Shown: positions 24,243-34,815 of the stretch, piece after piece
Position numbering within the stretch: position 1 is the first letter of the stretch
How the letters are laid out: every line of letters starts with the position of its first letter
Source: Lineolata rhizophorae
Taxonomy: Eukaryota > Ascomycota > Dothideomycetes > Lineolatales > Lineolataceae
Direction of reading: 5' to 3'
NCBI GenBank assembly: GCA_010093515.1
Contig: MU001675.1
Span: 701,371 to 765,370 of the forward strand
Length of the DNA: 64,000 nt
Program-made: the position numbers and the translations under genes
Notes under the pieces: model-generated
Told to the model about the DNA's origin: nothing
Database searches by the model: none
What the model saw: the letters and a program-made list of their open reading frames with translations, nothing else

Positions 24243-25505
24243 TCAATTGACAATGCCCCAATATTCCTCCGCCTCGTGGGTGGCCGCATTGTTCGTCTTC
24301 CAAAGGTCGTTGAAGGCCGTGAAAAGGATCAAGTCGCCGGAAAAGATGTTCTTGAGCGATGCAATCGCGGCGCGCTGATTGTTAGGCGAAGGAATGGCGA
24401 GGTGATTGCTGGTTCCCGCAGAAGGCCAGCCCGTCTCGGTAATGACGGTGCGCCTACCGCCGCAAGTAGAAGAGACACGCTGGGCTTGTGAAAGAACAAA
24501 GTTCCCAGCCTCGCTAGCGACCACGCCGCCATCGAAGAAAGCATGACAATTGGCGGCAACATAATCCGACGCCTCGCATAACTCAGGATGAGCAATGATC
24601 GCGACATGAGTATCGACTGTTACCACAGGTCCCTGGTATCCAGCGGCACGAAGAATGCCACGAGCATTGTTGACGGTGCCCACAACTTCACCAGGAGATT
24701 TCAGGCCATTGTTGACGAGCTCATTGCCAATGCTGATGGTATCGATGACGGACCAGTCGGAGCTCGCAGTGTCGATGATGTGATCAAGCTCCTGCTGCAA
24801 GATATCGAGGTTCCAAACACCTAGAAACAGCGTGTGTCCCAACGCCTGGGCTGCAGCAAAGGCAGTCTCCACCTGGTTACAATCGGTACCGTAAATGCGA
24901 ACGACCCCATATTCGCCGAGTTGTTGGAAATCTGCGTACACTTCGTCGGCGTTCTTGCAAGAAGCATCGGCATTGTATGGAGAGTACGTGATACCGATGC
25001 CGCCAGTGGCTGCGGGAGCGCGAGGGATTGCCGTCGAGACAGACGGAGGGGAGGAAACAACCGGCTCAGCCGGGAGAGTTGGGGCCGAGGTGGGAGTCAT
25101 TGTGGGCGGTGCTTCAGCCGGGACGCTGGAGGGAGAATCCACAGGACCAGGTTCCTCAAGAGGAGCCTCGGGAACAGTAGTCGGCTCAACTGGCGCAGGC
25201 TTAACTTCCTCCACGGAAGACGGCGCCAGCGGGGCCTGGGTAGCCGGGTCGCGGTCTCCATAGCCTGTGGAGAACGGAACTCCATACTCGTCCACGAAGA
25301 CGATCACGTCTGCGGCCGTGACGGTAACATACTGAATCAAGGTAACAAGCTCACGCTTTGGATGGACGCGGCCATGGCGACGACCTTGAATCACGTGAGT
25401 ATCGGGACACGCTGGATATATGTTTACTCAGACTTTACCATGAGGCTGCCCGGTGGCCAAGCCGGCCGCGAAAGCGGCAAGAGCAAAGATAGTCGCAGCC
25501 TTCAT
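24243..25505 (-). CDS. Secreted GH17 beta-1,3-glucanase/transglucosidase
   Basis: Two exons, 25505-25439 and 25384-24243 (54-nt intron), give 402 aa. GH17 enzymes of the Scw4/Scw10/Bgl2 type act on beta-1,3-glucan in the fungal wall. What shows it: the first exon encodes a signal peptide (MKAATIFALAAFAAGLATG) followed by a basic stretch with KR, a possible Kex2 site. A Pro/Val/Glu/Thr/Ser-rich linker lies at about residues 70-150. The GH17 barrel starts at GGIGITYSPYNADASCK. The acid/base Glu lies in SIGNELVNNG and the nucleophile in ITETGWPS. The barrel ends EEYWGIVN, with no GPI signal or extra module visible. The intron contains TCACGTGA at 25391-25398. Confidence 0.92.
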
Positions 25506-28500
25506 GACGATCGCTGATTCGGCAGTCGCAAGGTATACGTGACTCTAATGAACGTATTGAACTGAAGGGCCAGCCGGCCGGCGTTAGCAGTGGAAGGAGC
25601 AGAAGGAAGCCTCGATGCACGCTTTGCAGGCATTCGTAGGCTGATGATGAGGCGTACGACTAAGGGAGAAGGGAGAAAGCACCAAGGGAGCGAGAAGAGG
25701 AAAAGACGAAGGGAATGCATTAGATCAAACACAGCTAACTTACAGTAGGCTCGGAGGTTGGCCAGCGACCTAGGAAGCAAGATTCCGCAGGTGCACGTCA
25801 CTGCGCGTTGCCAGCTCGACAGCAGAGGAATGTTTAAACGCTACGTCAGGTGGAGATGGCAGCTCGCGACGTCCAGTCGCCTTGAAGAATTTGGCAACGG
25901 TAAGGCCGGAACCGGGGTGAAGGTGGTGCAAGCACGCGCGGAACAGATATAGAAGGTAAGGTGCAAAGGAGTGTTGATGGGGGAAGGTTGAAGGAACGGG
26001 GAGTGTGGGTAAACAAAATCGGCGTGGAGGATCTAAGGGGACCGTTAGGAGGGAAGGAGCGACTTGATATTCGGTGGGGTGCCTGCGGTGCCACGACCCG
26101 TAACTACCACGCCGCGGAAGTGCGGCAGGAGCGCATCTATTGTTCCCGCGAGGCGCCGCTCCCCTCCCGAACGCCTGCCTGCCTGCCTGCCGTAGCTGCA
26201 CGCCTGCCGTGGGGCAGTTCGCCGCCAGAGGCGTTCACGTTGAGCGGCGACGACGGAAGCCAGCACTGACGCCGCGGCGAGCCCTACAGCCCATTGGCGG
26301 GGTACCTGCTTCCTGTGCCTGTCGATCGCTGCACCCGCCCGCATGGCCCGACCAGGGCCCGGATCAACTCGCTAACCGCTACCGGCAACGCTGCGGTCCC
26401 GGGGCGCAAATGCCTGTCCTCAACTGGCCCGCCCTGCGCGCCTAGTCCTGGGCTCTCAGGAACACCGGCTGCGCCGTTCCACTCCCGCTCACCACGTGTT
26501 CCGTCGCCCGCGCCGAAGCAAGCCCGGTGATGGGCTACGTCCGGCTGCACTCCGAAGCGAGCGTCTGACGTTGCATTCCGCGTTCGGCCACGTCAACGAA
26601 CGCAAAAAGAAAAGGAAGACAGCAGGCACGACCTACCAGCCAACCGTATCTCCCGTCATCAATTACCGCTAGTTCGCTACGTATATGAAAGTCGCGCACC
26701 AGGTGTGACTCCGGCGGCGCAACTCCCAAGCTCCTGCAGCTGTTCCTAGCTTTGCTATCGATAAACAACCTTGTCCCGCCTGCAGGAACCGGGAAGCTGT
26801 GCTGCCGAAAACCGAAAAGCGGAAAATCACCCGTGGGAATTGTCCAACGCAGAACTAGAACGAAATAGAAGAATTTAGCCGTTTGGCGGGCCACACGGAA
26901 TATAATATGTCTATGTATGGAGCAAATGCGATAAGCGGCCTCGGAAGACATGCTCAGATCCCCATGTCCCCTTGATCCTGGCCTGGACGCATCTTTTCTC
27001 TTCGTATATTAATTCTTCACTTGTCCTCAGGCGCCCCGAAAATGCGATGAGTAATGTGAGACCTTTCCCGTAAGCTCATTAGCGCTCCCCACCCTCCCTG
27101 GGTACAGCGTCTGTACGAACGTGTATGTACGTACGTAGTAGATTGCCGTTCCCATTCCGCGCGCCATCCTTGCGGGAGCGGTCCTCCAACGGGCCTACCC
27201 TACTCGACATATCGTGACCTCTACGCATCGTGCCGTCCTTTGCCCATTGTACCTCCTCTACGGATCGTGATCTCCCCTACGTATCATGCCTTCCCTATGC
27301 TACGTATTTATCCTTTTCTTAGCAGGCACATGCCCTCTACACGCATACCCTCTTCCCGAAAGGTCGAGCGGAACAAGTGAAGCGAACTTAGCTCGTTTCT
27401 TAGACCATTCGCCTGACACGAAGCCTGAGAAATGAGAAAGTCCAGAAAGGTAACATGTTCTTACGCGAAACACAGCACCTCAGCGACGCGATTTGCTAGG
27501 AATGTTACGACATCATCCTTGAGGTTCGCACGAAGCAAATTGTGCGAGACACAAAGATGTTGGGGAAATACCTAGATAGCACCTGAGCTCTTGTTCGCTC
27601 CATAGCGGCTTCTCACGGACGGAGAACCCCTTTTTGGACCCTATTCAAGTACGGAGCAAAGCAGGCCAAAGTTCTGGCAGACCAGTTCCGACCCTTTGGG
27701 TTTTTGACGTATGGCACGAGCAAGTAAGGCGGTGTGCGACGCCCTGCATCAACAAATTTCTTGTCGGTGGAGAGTCGTCCGCTGCAGGAATAATTTGGAA
27801 GATTTTGATGGAAGAGTGCATGGGGAAAAGCCTAGGAGGGATGCAGGGCAGATACACATGCCGAGGAGGGCCGAGCTGGAGCTTGGGTAAAAGTCTGCGG
27901 TGCTGGGCAAAGCTATGGGACTAGAGGCCAAAGCGCCTGCCAAAGATTCCCAGCAGCTGCTTCGCTGAATGTATAATATCGATGTTATCATGAAATATTT
28001 GTAGTAAATTTAACTTCCAGAGCTTTGTTAAATTATTTGAGGCGACAGCCAAGTCTGGAGCAAAATTTTGCAAAACAATAAGTTTTGCGCGGGTCGAACC
28101 CGCAGTGGTTGCCAAAGATTGGATTAAGGGGTTAGTTGGGCGGTGCATTGCATGTTCTGGTAAAAGGCAAGAGCATGATTCTGTACACCGACCCAACCCC
28201 TCAAACATATATCTTCTACAAAATAAAATATATAGTTCAAAAAAAAGTAGAATATACCAATTTATTTTCTCTTTGCCATCCCCACCAAATATTTTGCGCA
28301 GGTTGGTATTTGGAGGGTCACCACATCTCAGAATATTCCCTCTAACTACAAATCTCATCTAACTTAATCTGTCTATTTGAACTGCAGCTACTCGTGAACT
28401 GTGCTGCATAATGTATCATCATACGTCCTCAGACTTACGCACCAGAGAACTAGTACATACTGCCTACTTTATTGCCAGGACTTGATATGTAGAAGTACGC

Positions 28501-29018
28501 TATTCACATAGCAACAATACTCCACAGAGCATCTACCTATAAAATGGAAGTGCAGAACTATATTGGCATTAGTCCATTCAGAATAGCCATTTAGCAAAAA
28601 TTTAAGAAGTGAACGTGGGTTGATCGGTTGGTATTTTAGTTGTTCTACAGAGTTGTGGGGAGCGGAGCGCTATGACGAATGGGCGCACCCTAGCGCAACC
28701 TGCACGTGAAGCGCAATTAAGGGCTGCAACGCCTCAGGCGCTCCCTAAGTCCAGGACCCTCTTGCTCGACGCGCCTGACGAGCAGAGCCGCACTGCTGCC
28801 GCGCCCATCAGCCGCGCCATTTTCCTGGTGATGATATTGATCGCCATGCTCCCTTTGCCGCGCAATCGCACCCAAACCAGACCCATCGTTCACCTCCGCC
28901 TACACTTCCACCGGCAACAACTTGCGGTCGGGTTCATATACCTCTAGGATCAACCACACCGCACAACCTTCCTTCTTGTTCTCTAGGTGATAACTAGCTC
29001 GATTGCCTCGACCGCTTA
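25506..29018. other. Gene-poor region of about 3.5 kb
   Basis: No gene is supported. About 25950-26560 is GC-rich with overlapping motif-free frames on both strands. About 27990-28400 is AT-rich and contains an isolated T-arm-like motif near 28087-28103 (GCGGGTCGAACCCGC on the + strand). That motif sits within a minus-strand open frame (28358-27921) of unknown nature. A degenerate tandem repeat lies at 27211-27302. The last few hundred bases must include the promoter of the small membrane-protein gene. Confidence 0.5.
27211..27302. repeat. Degenerate tandem repeat, about five units of 16-19 nt
   Basis: Five consecutive pieces begin ATCGTGACC, ATCGTGCCG, ATTGTACCT, ATCGTGATC and ATCATGCCT. 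Each is followed by a C/T-rich tail ending near TACG or an equivalent. The unit length drifts between 16 and 19 nt and identity is partial, so this is an old or fast-diverging minisatellite in non-coding DNA. Confidence 0.6.
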
Positions 29019-29429
29019 ATGCACCCATTCTCTATCCTAACGTTGGGCATCTTCGTGGCCGGATACATCACAGCGCGCTGGGACCTTGTTACTCGGCTGT
29101 ATGAACTTGCCATTTTCGCCTGGGACCACGGCGTTGTTGTAAGCGTCCTGCGGCAAAGCCGTGGAGGGCCCATGCATAGCAGTTTCTAACAGGCTTCCTG
29201 GAATTTACAGACTCGAGCAACCAAGGGCTTTGCGGTTCTCTCCATCCTTTTCTTCCTACTAATTCTCCCGGTCGAGCGGATCGCAGTTCGCGAGACCGAC
29301 TTGGTATGTGGAACGAACTCTACGGATAGCCAACGACTTTTCTCTAATCCCACCGGGAATTAGCATCCCCGAATCGGTGGCGGTGGCATTTCGGCCCGCG
29401 AACAATTGAAACGCCGTGGTTCGTTCTAG
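29019..29429 (+). CDS. Small two-TM membrane protein, unknown function, abutting GPI1
   Basis: Three exons, 29019-29138, 29211-29303 and 29364-29429, give 92 aa. Both introns lie at codon boundaries and have good sites (GTAAGC...ACAG and GTATGT...TTAG). I do not recognise the family. Visible features: a hydrophobic segment near residues 4-17 (FSILTLGIFVAGYI), then TARWDLVTRLYELAIFAWD; a second membrane segment near residues 46-60 (FAVLSILFFLLILPV); and a basic tail ending REQLKRRGSF. No signal peptide cleavage site is obvious. The stop codon lies just 18 nt before the GPI1 start codon on the same strand, so the two may share a transcript. By size and topology it resembles the tiny accessory subunits of GPI-GlcNAc transferase (PIG-Y/Eri1), but sequence similarity to them is not evident and this is only a hypothesis. 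Confidence 0.75.
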
Positions 29430-29447
29430 GCGCTTCGGGATGGGGAT

Positions 29448-31790
29448 ATGGTTACAAATAATGGCTTGCTGAGGATATTCTGGCCTTCAGACGTATCCCG
29501 GAGTAACGATAGTCGGGGAGTTCTTGTGGGATGGAGGAACTCGGAATTGGATATCTTCGTTGTGGCGGTTCTGCAAGATGTAGAGGTCCGTGTCCTGATC
29601 CTTTGCCTAAACACTGAAGTCGTCATCTAATGGCTACGCAGTCAAGGAGCGTGGACAATGCTCTTCGTGTTGGAACACTCTTCCGAAACAGCCCACACCC
29701 AATTGGCCACATTTTCGACCGTTGCGGCCGAACATCTCTCCAAGTTCTGGGCTTGTACAATCCCTCGACCCCACAAAGTTTCAATCCAACCCTTCTGGCA
29801 ACGTTCACGAACCCCTACAGCAAATTCCCTCGAATTTTCTGTCCAGAGGACCTAGGAATGACAGTTCAAATTATCATCTACGACCGCCCTCATCCCACGA
29901 AGATGCAATATCTATCACTTCGGCCAATCTCATTGGCGCTAGGAGACAAGTCTGAGAAGTCAGGGAGAGGCGTGCCGCCACTCGATGGGATAGATGCCGA
30001 AGAAGAACGTGAGCGACGGCGTAAAAGAGTCTTGGTTGAAAAGTTAAAGCTTCATACAGTCGTTAGACATCCATCAACACAAAAGGAACGCTCCCTTCCG
30101 ACAATCATCGACCAGATCAACTGTTCCTTCGAGCTAAACGCTCTACTGCAGAAAAACATCGGCTTAGTGGGTACGCGTCCAAAAAGAACGCTAAGCGTTA
30201 GCGAACGTGTGGTAGAGTCGGCTACAACTCTTTGGGGGTATATCCTCGTAAACGTCCGCTATGCTGTATCTGTTTGGGTCTATCCCCTCATTGCCAGGCT
30301 ATTCATTATGGGCTTAATCGTGCATCGGGCTATTGCCGAGATCCTCCTCCGCATTCTCGACTGGCGCGTTCAAGAAAAGGCTGCTGCGCTTAAGGACGTG
30401 TCCGCCACTGCTCAGCAAGTTGACATTCGACTGCAACAATTCTGCTATTGGCCAATTCAATATCTCACGCTACGCAAGCGAAAAGGTGATTGGGAAAGTA
30501 TTACGAATAACCATCCAGAGTATATCCGTTTCTACAACAGTCTTTGGCTTGTGGCGAACGATGTCATTATCGGGATCGCTCTCGGATCATATATCATCGA
30601 GAATGCGAAGTCTGTGGCATTACAACTGGATAAGGTGCTGGGTGCTTGGTCGATTGAGGGGCTCCAGCGAATGATCGTTTGGTTAATGGATTGGCCTGCA
30701 GGCTTGAAACTCAATAACGAGCTTGCTGCATTCCTTGGCGACCTTTTCCTCTGGGTCATCGACTACTGGTCAGGTACGCTCGTCATGAAATGTAGTCTTC
30801 CTTTGTCCACATTGTTAACTTCTTTTAGGTTGCATGGGTACTTTGAGACAACTTCTGCCAGGAGTCATTTATTTCATAGGCTTCTCAAGCTTCGCAGGCG
30901 CCAGCATGCCGATAGCCCTCTTTTCTGACCTTGTCTCCATTCTGACGTTGCACATATACTCTTTCTACATTGCATCCGCTCGTATCTTCAATTGGCAGTT
31001 GACAATCATCATTTCGCTCTTCCACCTATTCAGAGGGAAAAAGCGAAATGTTCTTCGGAGCCGGATAGACTCCTGCGACTATGATCTTGATCAGCTTCTG
31101 CTGGGCACCATTCTATTTACCCAGCTTTTCTTCCTCTTACCTACTGTATTTGTCTTTTACTTGACATTTGCATCGGCGCGTATGGCAATCATTAGCCTAA
31201 AGGCCATTCTGGATACCCTACTTGCTTGTTTGAACCATTTCCCCCTTTTTGCTCTCATGTTACGCATTAAGGACTCCAGGCGTTTACCGGGTAGGTCAAC
31301 AGTTTCAGCCACTATTATATTGAACGCTAACCCGTGTGAAGGTGGCATTCGGTTTGATCTTCAGAATATTCCTCCATCACTTCTTGGCGATCCCACCGAT
31401 TCAGCTCCAACGTCCTACATCAAGCTGAAGGTCAGCTTCTCATCTATTTTGCAGCCAGCTTTTATATGCTAAATTGACCAATTGCAGTCTGTCCCTCTCC
31501 CTCTTCGTGCTATGTTCAACGAGTATTTCCAACTTGGAAATCGTATCCGCAAACACTACCTTTCGCCTGGCGTGTTTCTCTGTCTAGCTTCAGGGCGCTT
31601 CGTACCCCCGATACACCGGAAGAATCTTTACAGTTTGCAATATAGTATGCTTCCAGCCCGGCGTGCAGGCATTCTAGAGCTCTGGTCAAAGTTGACAGAG
31701 AAACTACCGTCGACAGCAAAAGCTGCGCCAGGTATGATGAACGGGCAGATAAGAAAGATGGCAAATGGAGCGCCTCGACGATGGCATTGA
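29448..31790 (+). CDS. GPI1: GPI-GlcNAc transferase subunit Gpi1 (PIG-Q)
   Basis: Five exons, 29448-29585, 29642-30773, 30829-31290, 31342-31430 and 31488-31790, give 707 aa. Gpi1/PIG-Q is a subunit of the ER enzyme that makes GlcNAc-phosphatidylinositol, the first step of GPI-anchor synthesis. What shows it: N-terminal LLRIFWPSD, GVLVGWRNSE and VVAVLQDVE; then NALRVGTLF, SPHPIGHI and LQVLGLYNPS. The membrane domain includes YIRFYNSLWLVANDVIIG and YWSGCMGTLRQLLPGVIYF. The end carries EGGIRFDL-like sequence and GRFVPPIHRKNLYSLQYSMLPARRA. The Gly codons at three junctions are rebuilt by splicing. The first donor is weak (GTCCGT), but a CTAAAC branch site supports it. A GTATGA site near the end could add a further intron and alter the last residues. 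It lies directly downstream of the small membrane-protein gene. Confidence 0.92.
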
Positions 31791-32400
31791 ATCAAGCTCT
31801 CGCTGAGAGGAGGTTGGCTGGCATTCCTGGGGCGAATAGCGCTGTCGAGTCCGGCGTCCGGATACGAATGAATTTCTGTACACGATGCTAAGTAATCTAA
31901 TGTATAGTCTTGTCAGTGCGGTTTGCGGGTTTCATGTGAGTAGAAACCAGCGTGGCGAGTACCATGACCTTACGGAATGGATTCTTTACTGCTATTGTCT
32001 GATCATGAAATTATGATTTGTCCTAATCCGAACATCGCCTTTGCCTTTCCTGCTCCTGAACACTGCCGGCTAGCTTACGTACTTAAGCATGGCATATAGC
32101 CTCATTCTGCGAAATTTATGCGATCTTAATGCGATTCGTAACTTCAGATTCGATGCACGCAATGCAATCATGGTACAACCAGTTCGCTAGGAGACCATAC
32201 GGTACATGCGGCCCAGTTGCATTCCTTGGATATTGAAAGTCGGGTGCATGTGACCATGGACCTTCCCGCTGCCACGGTTCTCATGCTCGGCAAGCCGCCG
32301 TCGCAACGCACCTTGACACCGATCTTTTCAACATTTTCCGGGAGGATCTCAGTTTTGCATTTGCCAGTTCTGGAATTAATAACATTTTTTAGAGCCAACA
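31791..32400. other. Intergenic, no gene seen
   Basis: This is the 3' flank of GPI1 and the promoter of the secreted-protein gene. A possible final GPI1 exon could extend to about 31891 if an intron starting GTATGA at 31733 is used. Otherwise nothing is recognised. Confidence 0.45.
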
Positions 32401-33369
32401 ATGCTTCCAACGTTATTCCTTGCCCTCCTAGTCCTCCCAGCTCTTTGTCTTCTCGTGGATCCTGCGTTCTCCGAGGGCTTGGGCAAATTAGACAGCAGAG
32501 CTCTTACCGGACGTACAACTACTACGACTACAGTCATTGTAACATTCACCAAGTTAATTCCTCCACGGCCGTCACCGAGCACTACCACTTCCAGTTCGAC
32601 TCAGCAGTTCAGCATTCCAACTCTCCCCGTCGATGTGGTGACGGTTACACGAACAAGAGTTGCCTTTTCAACAACATATTCTTCGACAGTTCCCTCGTCG
32701 GCCGTATCATCTGGATCCGAGAATCTTACCACGAGCTCCGGGGGAATTACGAGCTCGAACTATACAAACCCGACGTCAACAGAACTTTTACCAGGAAGCG
32801 ATAGTTCCGGGCATGAACGCCCTACAGGAAGTCATTCGCCCGCAATCGTTGGTTATGGCATTCCTGGCGGTGCGGCAGCCTTCCCGCTAGATAACCTCAA
32901 AGGAAGAGGGTGCAATCGGCGGGGTTCATATTTTCTCACTACTTTCTACGACCTAGAGCAACACGTGTTGGGCATCTTGAAGGTGAAACGGCAAGTGGGA
33001 CATTGGAGAGACTGGCCAGATATCGCTGGCGACTTCAGAGCTGCAACCAACAGCAGTCACATCACCGTCAAGTATTCGTTTCATTCGGGCTGGAAAGCCA
33101 CGGGTGTGAGCTTCTACGCCTCCTGCGGGAAACCGACAACATGCGAAGCTCCCTCCATAACACTTCCAGTGGCTACCAGCAAAGCAGAGCTCATCGTCCC
33201 ATTTGATCAACTCGAAAGTTGTCGTAACATCGGCCATCGCGGGCGGAATGTCAACGTTACTCTCATCATAAGCGCCAACGTCCAGAAGCAAGTGGATGAC
33301 GATTCGGTCTGGGCGCCGAGGGTGAGCATTGCCGGCGACGATTGGATATGGCGCTTAGGGTTGCCCTAG
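32401..33369 (+). CDS. Secreted Ser/Thr-rich cysteine-containing protein, unknown function
   Basis: A single exon gives 322 aa. The start MLPTLFLALLVLPALCLLV is a strong signal peptide. Residues of about 35-140 are very rich in Thr and Ser with Pro, a likely O-glycosylated stalk, and several N-x-S/T sites are present. The C-terminal domain (about residues 155-322) is globular-looking and carries four cysteines (GRGCNRR, YASCGKPTTCEAP, LESCRN) plus several Trp, and ends DDWIWRLGLP. No GPI-attachment tail is seen, so the protein is probably released or held in the wall. I do not recognise the C-terminal family. Candidate roles are a wall protein or a small secreted effector-like protein; neither is shown by the sequence. 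Confidence 0.7.
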   Translation: MLPTLFLALLVLPALCLLVDPAFSEGLGKLDSRALTGRTTTTTTVIVTFTKLIPPRPSPSTTTSSSTQQFSIPTLPVDVVTVTRTRVAFSTTYSSTVPSSAVSSGSENLTTSSGGITSSNYTNPTSTELLPGSDSSGHERPTGSHSPAIVGYGIPGGAAAFPLDNLKGRGCNRRGSYFLTTFYDLEQHVLGILKVKRQVGHWRDWPDIAGDFRAATNSSHITVKYSFHSGWKATGVSFYASCGKPTTCEAPSITLPVATSKAELIVPFDQLESCRNIGHRGRNVNVTLIISANVQKQVDDDSVWAPRVSIAGDDWIWRLGLP

Positions 33370-33671
33370 GCATTAGATTAGTTCTATGCATGATATATCT
33401 ACCACTTGTAACCTAGTGGGGGTTTGTATTGTATACCCCTTACTACGTTAAATTTTCAAGCTTCAAGCTTACGCCAGCAATTTCATAAGAAGAAAAGGTA
33501 GATAGTATAGGGATTTGTGCAATTTCTATGTATTTGACTAGCTCCTTGCTACTTTTGGCAAGTCACAGTGCTTCTAGGTGTTGGTTAGATTATAGTTAAC
33601 CCAAATACCAACCTTCAGTATGTGAGCTAGCCACTGGCGCCATTGCCAGTATCAGTTCCTGTCTTGCTGTC

Positions 33672-33935
33672 CTAGTTGTTGCTGTTTTGTTGACGCCTCT
33701 GGGCGTGACGGAGCATCATAGCATAGGCATGTTTAGCATTGCGCAGGAGAGATCGTATGTTTTGCATCAACGTCTCTGCCTGTTCGATCAACTCGTCTTT
33801 CTCATCCTCGGTAAGCAATTCCAATTCGTAGCGAGATTGCCACAACATACGTTGTAAATTGTATATGTGGCAAGCAAGGCAGTGGTTCATATTGCAGAAG
33901 CAGGTTCTAGCCCACGGTTGAGTTATCCCTTCCAT
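33672..33935 (-). CDS. Possible small protein with Cys cluster, unknown
   Basis: An ATG-initiated frame of 87 aa. It has a CFCNMNHCLACH cluster near residue 12, then a charged, probably helical stretch (LLTEDEKDELIEQAETLMQ), and ends in a Gln/Asn-rich tail. The coiled, acidic helix looks less random than neighbouring frames. No family is recognised, and the cluster could be the remnant of a larger gene whose other parts lie just upstream on the same strand. Confidence 0.3.
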   Translation of the reverse strand: MEGITQPWARTCFCNMNHCLACHIYNLQRMLWQSRYELELLTEDEKDELIEQAETLMQNIRSLLRNAKHAYAMMLRHAQRRQQNSNN

Positions 33936-33941
33936 GCTGGC

Positions 33942-34815
33942 CTATTTCTCGTTATCGTCGTTGTCGTCGAATTTGGAGAAGTACCAGGCTTTGCTTCCGA
34001 CCTTCTGAGGGAGCGAAACGAGCTTTAAATGAGTTGTGTGGCGGTACTTTTTGACATGACAATTCGATATACCGAGCTTGTTAGAACAATATCTTGGAAC
34101 GACTAAGTATGTGTGGCCGATGAAAAGAAATGTACGGTACACCTTCTAGTTATATTTTAGGGTAGTTGCAAAAGGAGCAATCAATTATATGGAATGTCAA
34201 TACAATGTTGTCAAGGAACCCACCGGACCAAAAGTACCCTCTAGTTGTGCTATGACTATACATCTCTACTCTCCCTTGCGGGTTCCTTTCCCAACTTAAA
34301 TTATTCAAGACGTCGCCCAAAACATGACATTGTGTATTGTGCAAAGTGCGGCCATTTCTATTGCCATAGTGTGCGGGCTACACTGCTCATCCCAAAATGA
34401 TAATGGGCGGCCGTCTCTCTGGCAAACCTCTCTGTCGACTTAAATTGGCGGACAGTACAGGTTCCGGTGGAATACGGGTACCATAAGTTGTGAGAAGGCT
34501 TCAAAGGCCCTTCAATGATTATGGGCTCTTCTGGATTGTTGTGAAGCTCGCTGAGGTGATACGTTGGCCCTAACTTCAGTAGCGGATCTAGTCGTGATAG
34601 TCCAGCAGCCCTACAGGGTAGCACCGAAAAGCTCAATTCGCATGGCCGCCTGGCGGATCGCACAGGCGTCGACTCCACTGACTACTAATACAATGCCGCT
34701 GGACGTAGCCGCTGCATATCCTTCGACAATCTCAGTGATCAATGCGCTTGCGGTGTCGCCAGCACCCGTGGCAGTTTTGCATGCTCGTGGTGCTATAGTG
34801 CTCTACGTTCGGTCT
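33942..34815 (-). pseudogene. Fragmented minus-strand gene, family unknown
   Basis: Coding-looking pieces follow each other on the minus strand in changing frames. The piece at about 34815-34610 includes ALITEIVEGYAAATSSGIVL and then DACAIRQAAMRIELFGATL. A second, at 34678-34358, includes PTYHLSELHNNPEEPIIIEG. A third lies at about 34350-34150. A fourth, at 34142-33942, includes KYRHTTHLKLVSLPQKVG and KAWYFSKFDDNDD. Stops lie between them, and some could be introns rather than damage. Order and strand are consistent, composition is protein-like, and no family is recognised. Either a multi-exon gene I cannot assemble or a broken one. Confidence 0.35.

Noticed and set aside
28080-28110. Possible tRNA or SINE head around GCGGGTCGAACCCGC
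   Set aside because: The stem is a good T-arm, but no other tRNA arms pair at the right spacing and no repeat copies or A-tail are seen.
27921-28358. 145-aa minus-strand frame
   Set aside because: AT-rich, spans the T-arm-like motif, and has no recognisable domain or splice context.
28301-33620. 14-nt match AGGTTGGTATTTGG shared, in inverted orientation, by the 28.3-kb and 33.6-kb AT-rich patches
   Set aside because: A rough count of possible pairs shows several 14-mer matches are expected by chance in a window this size.
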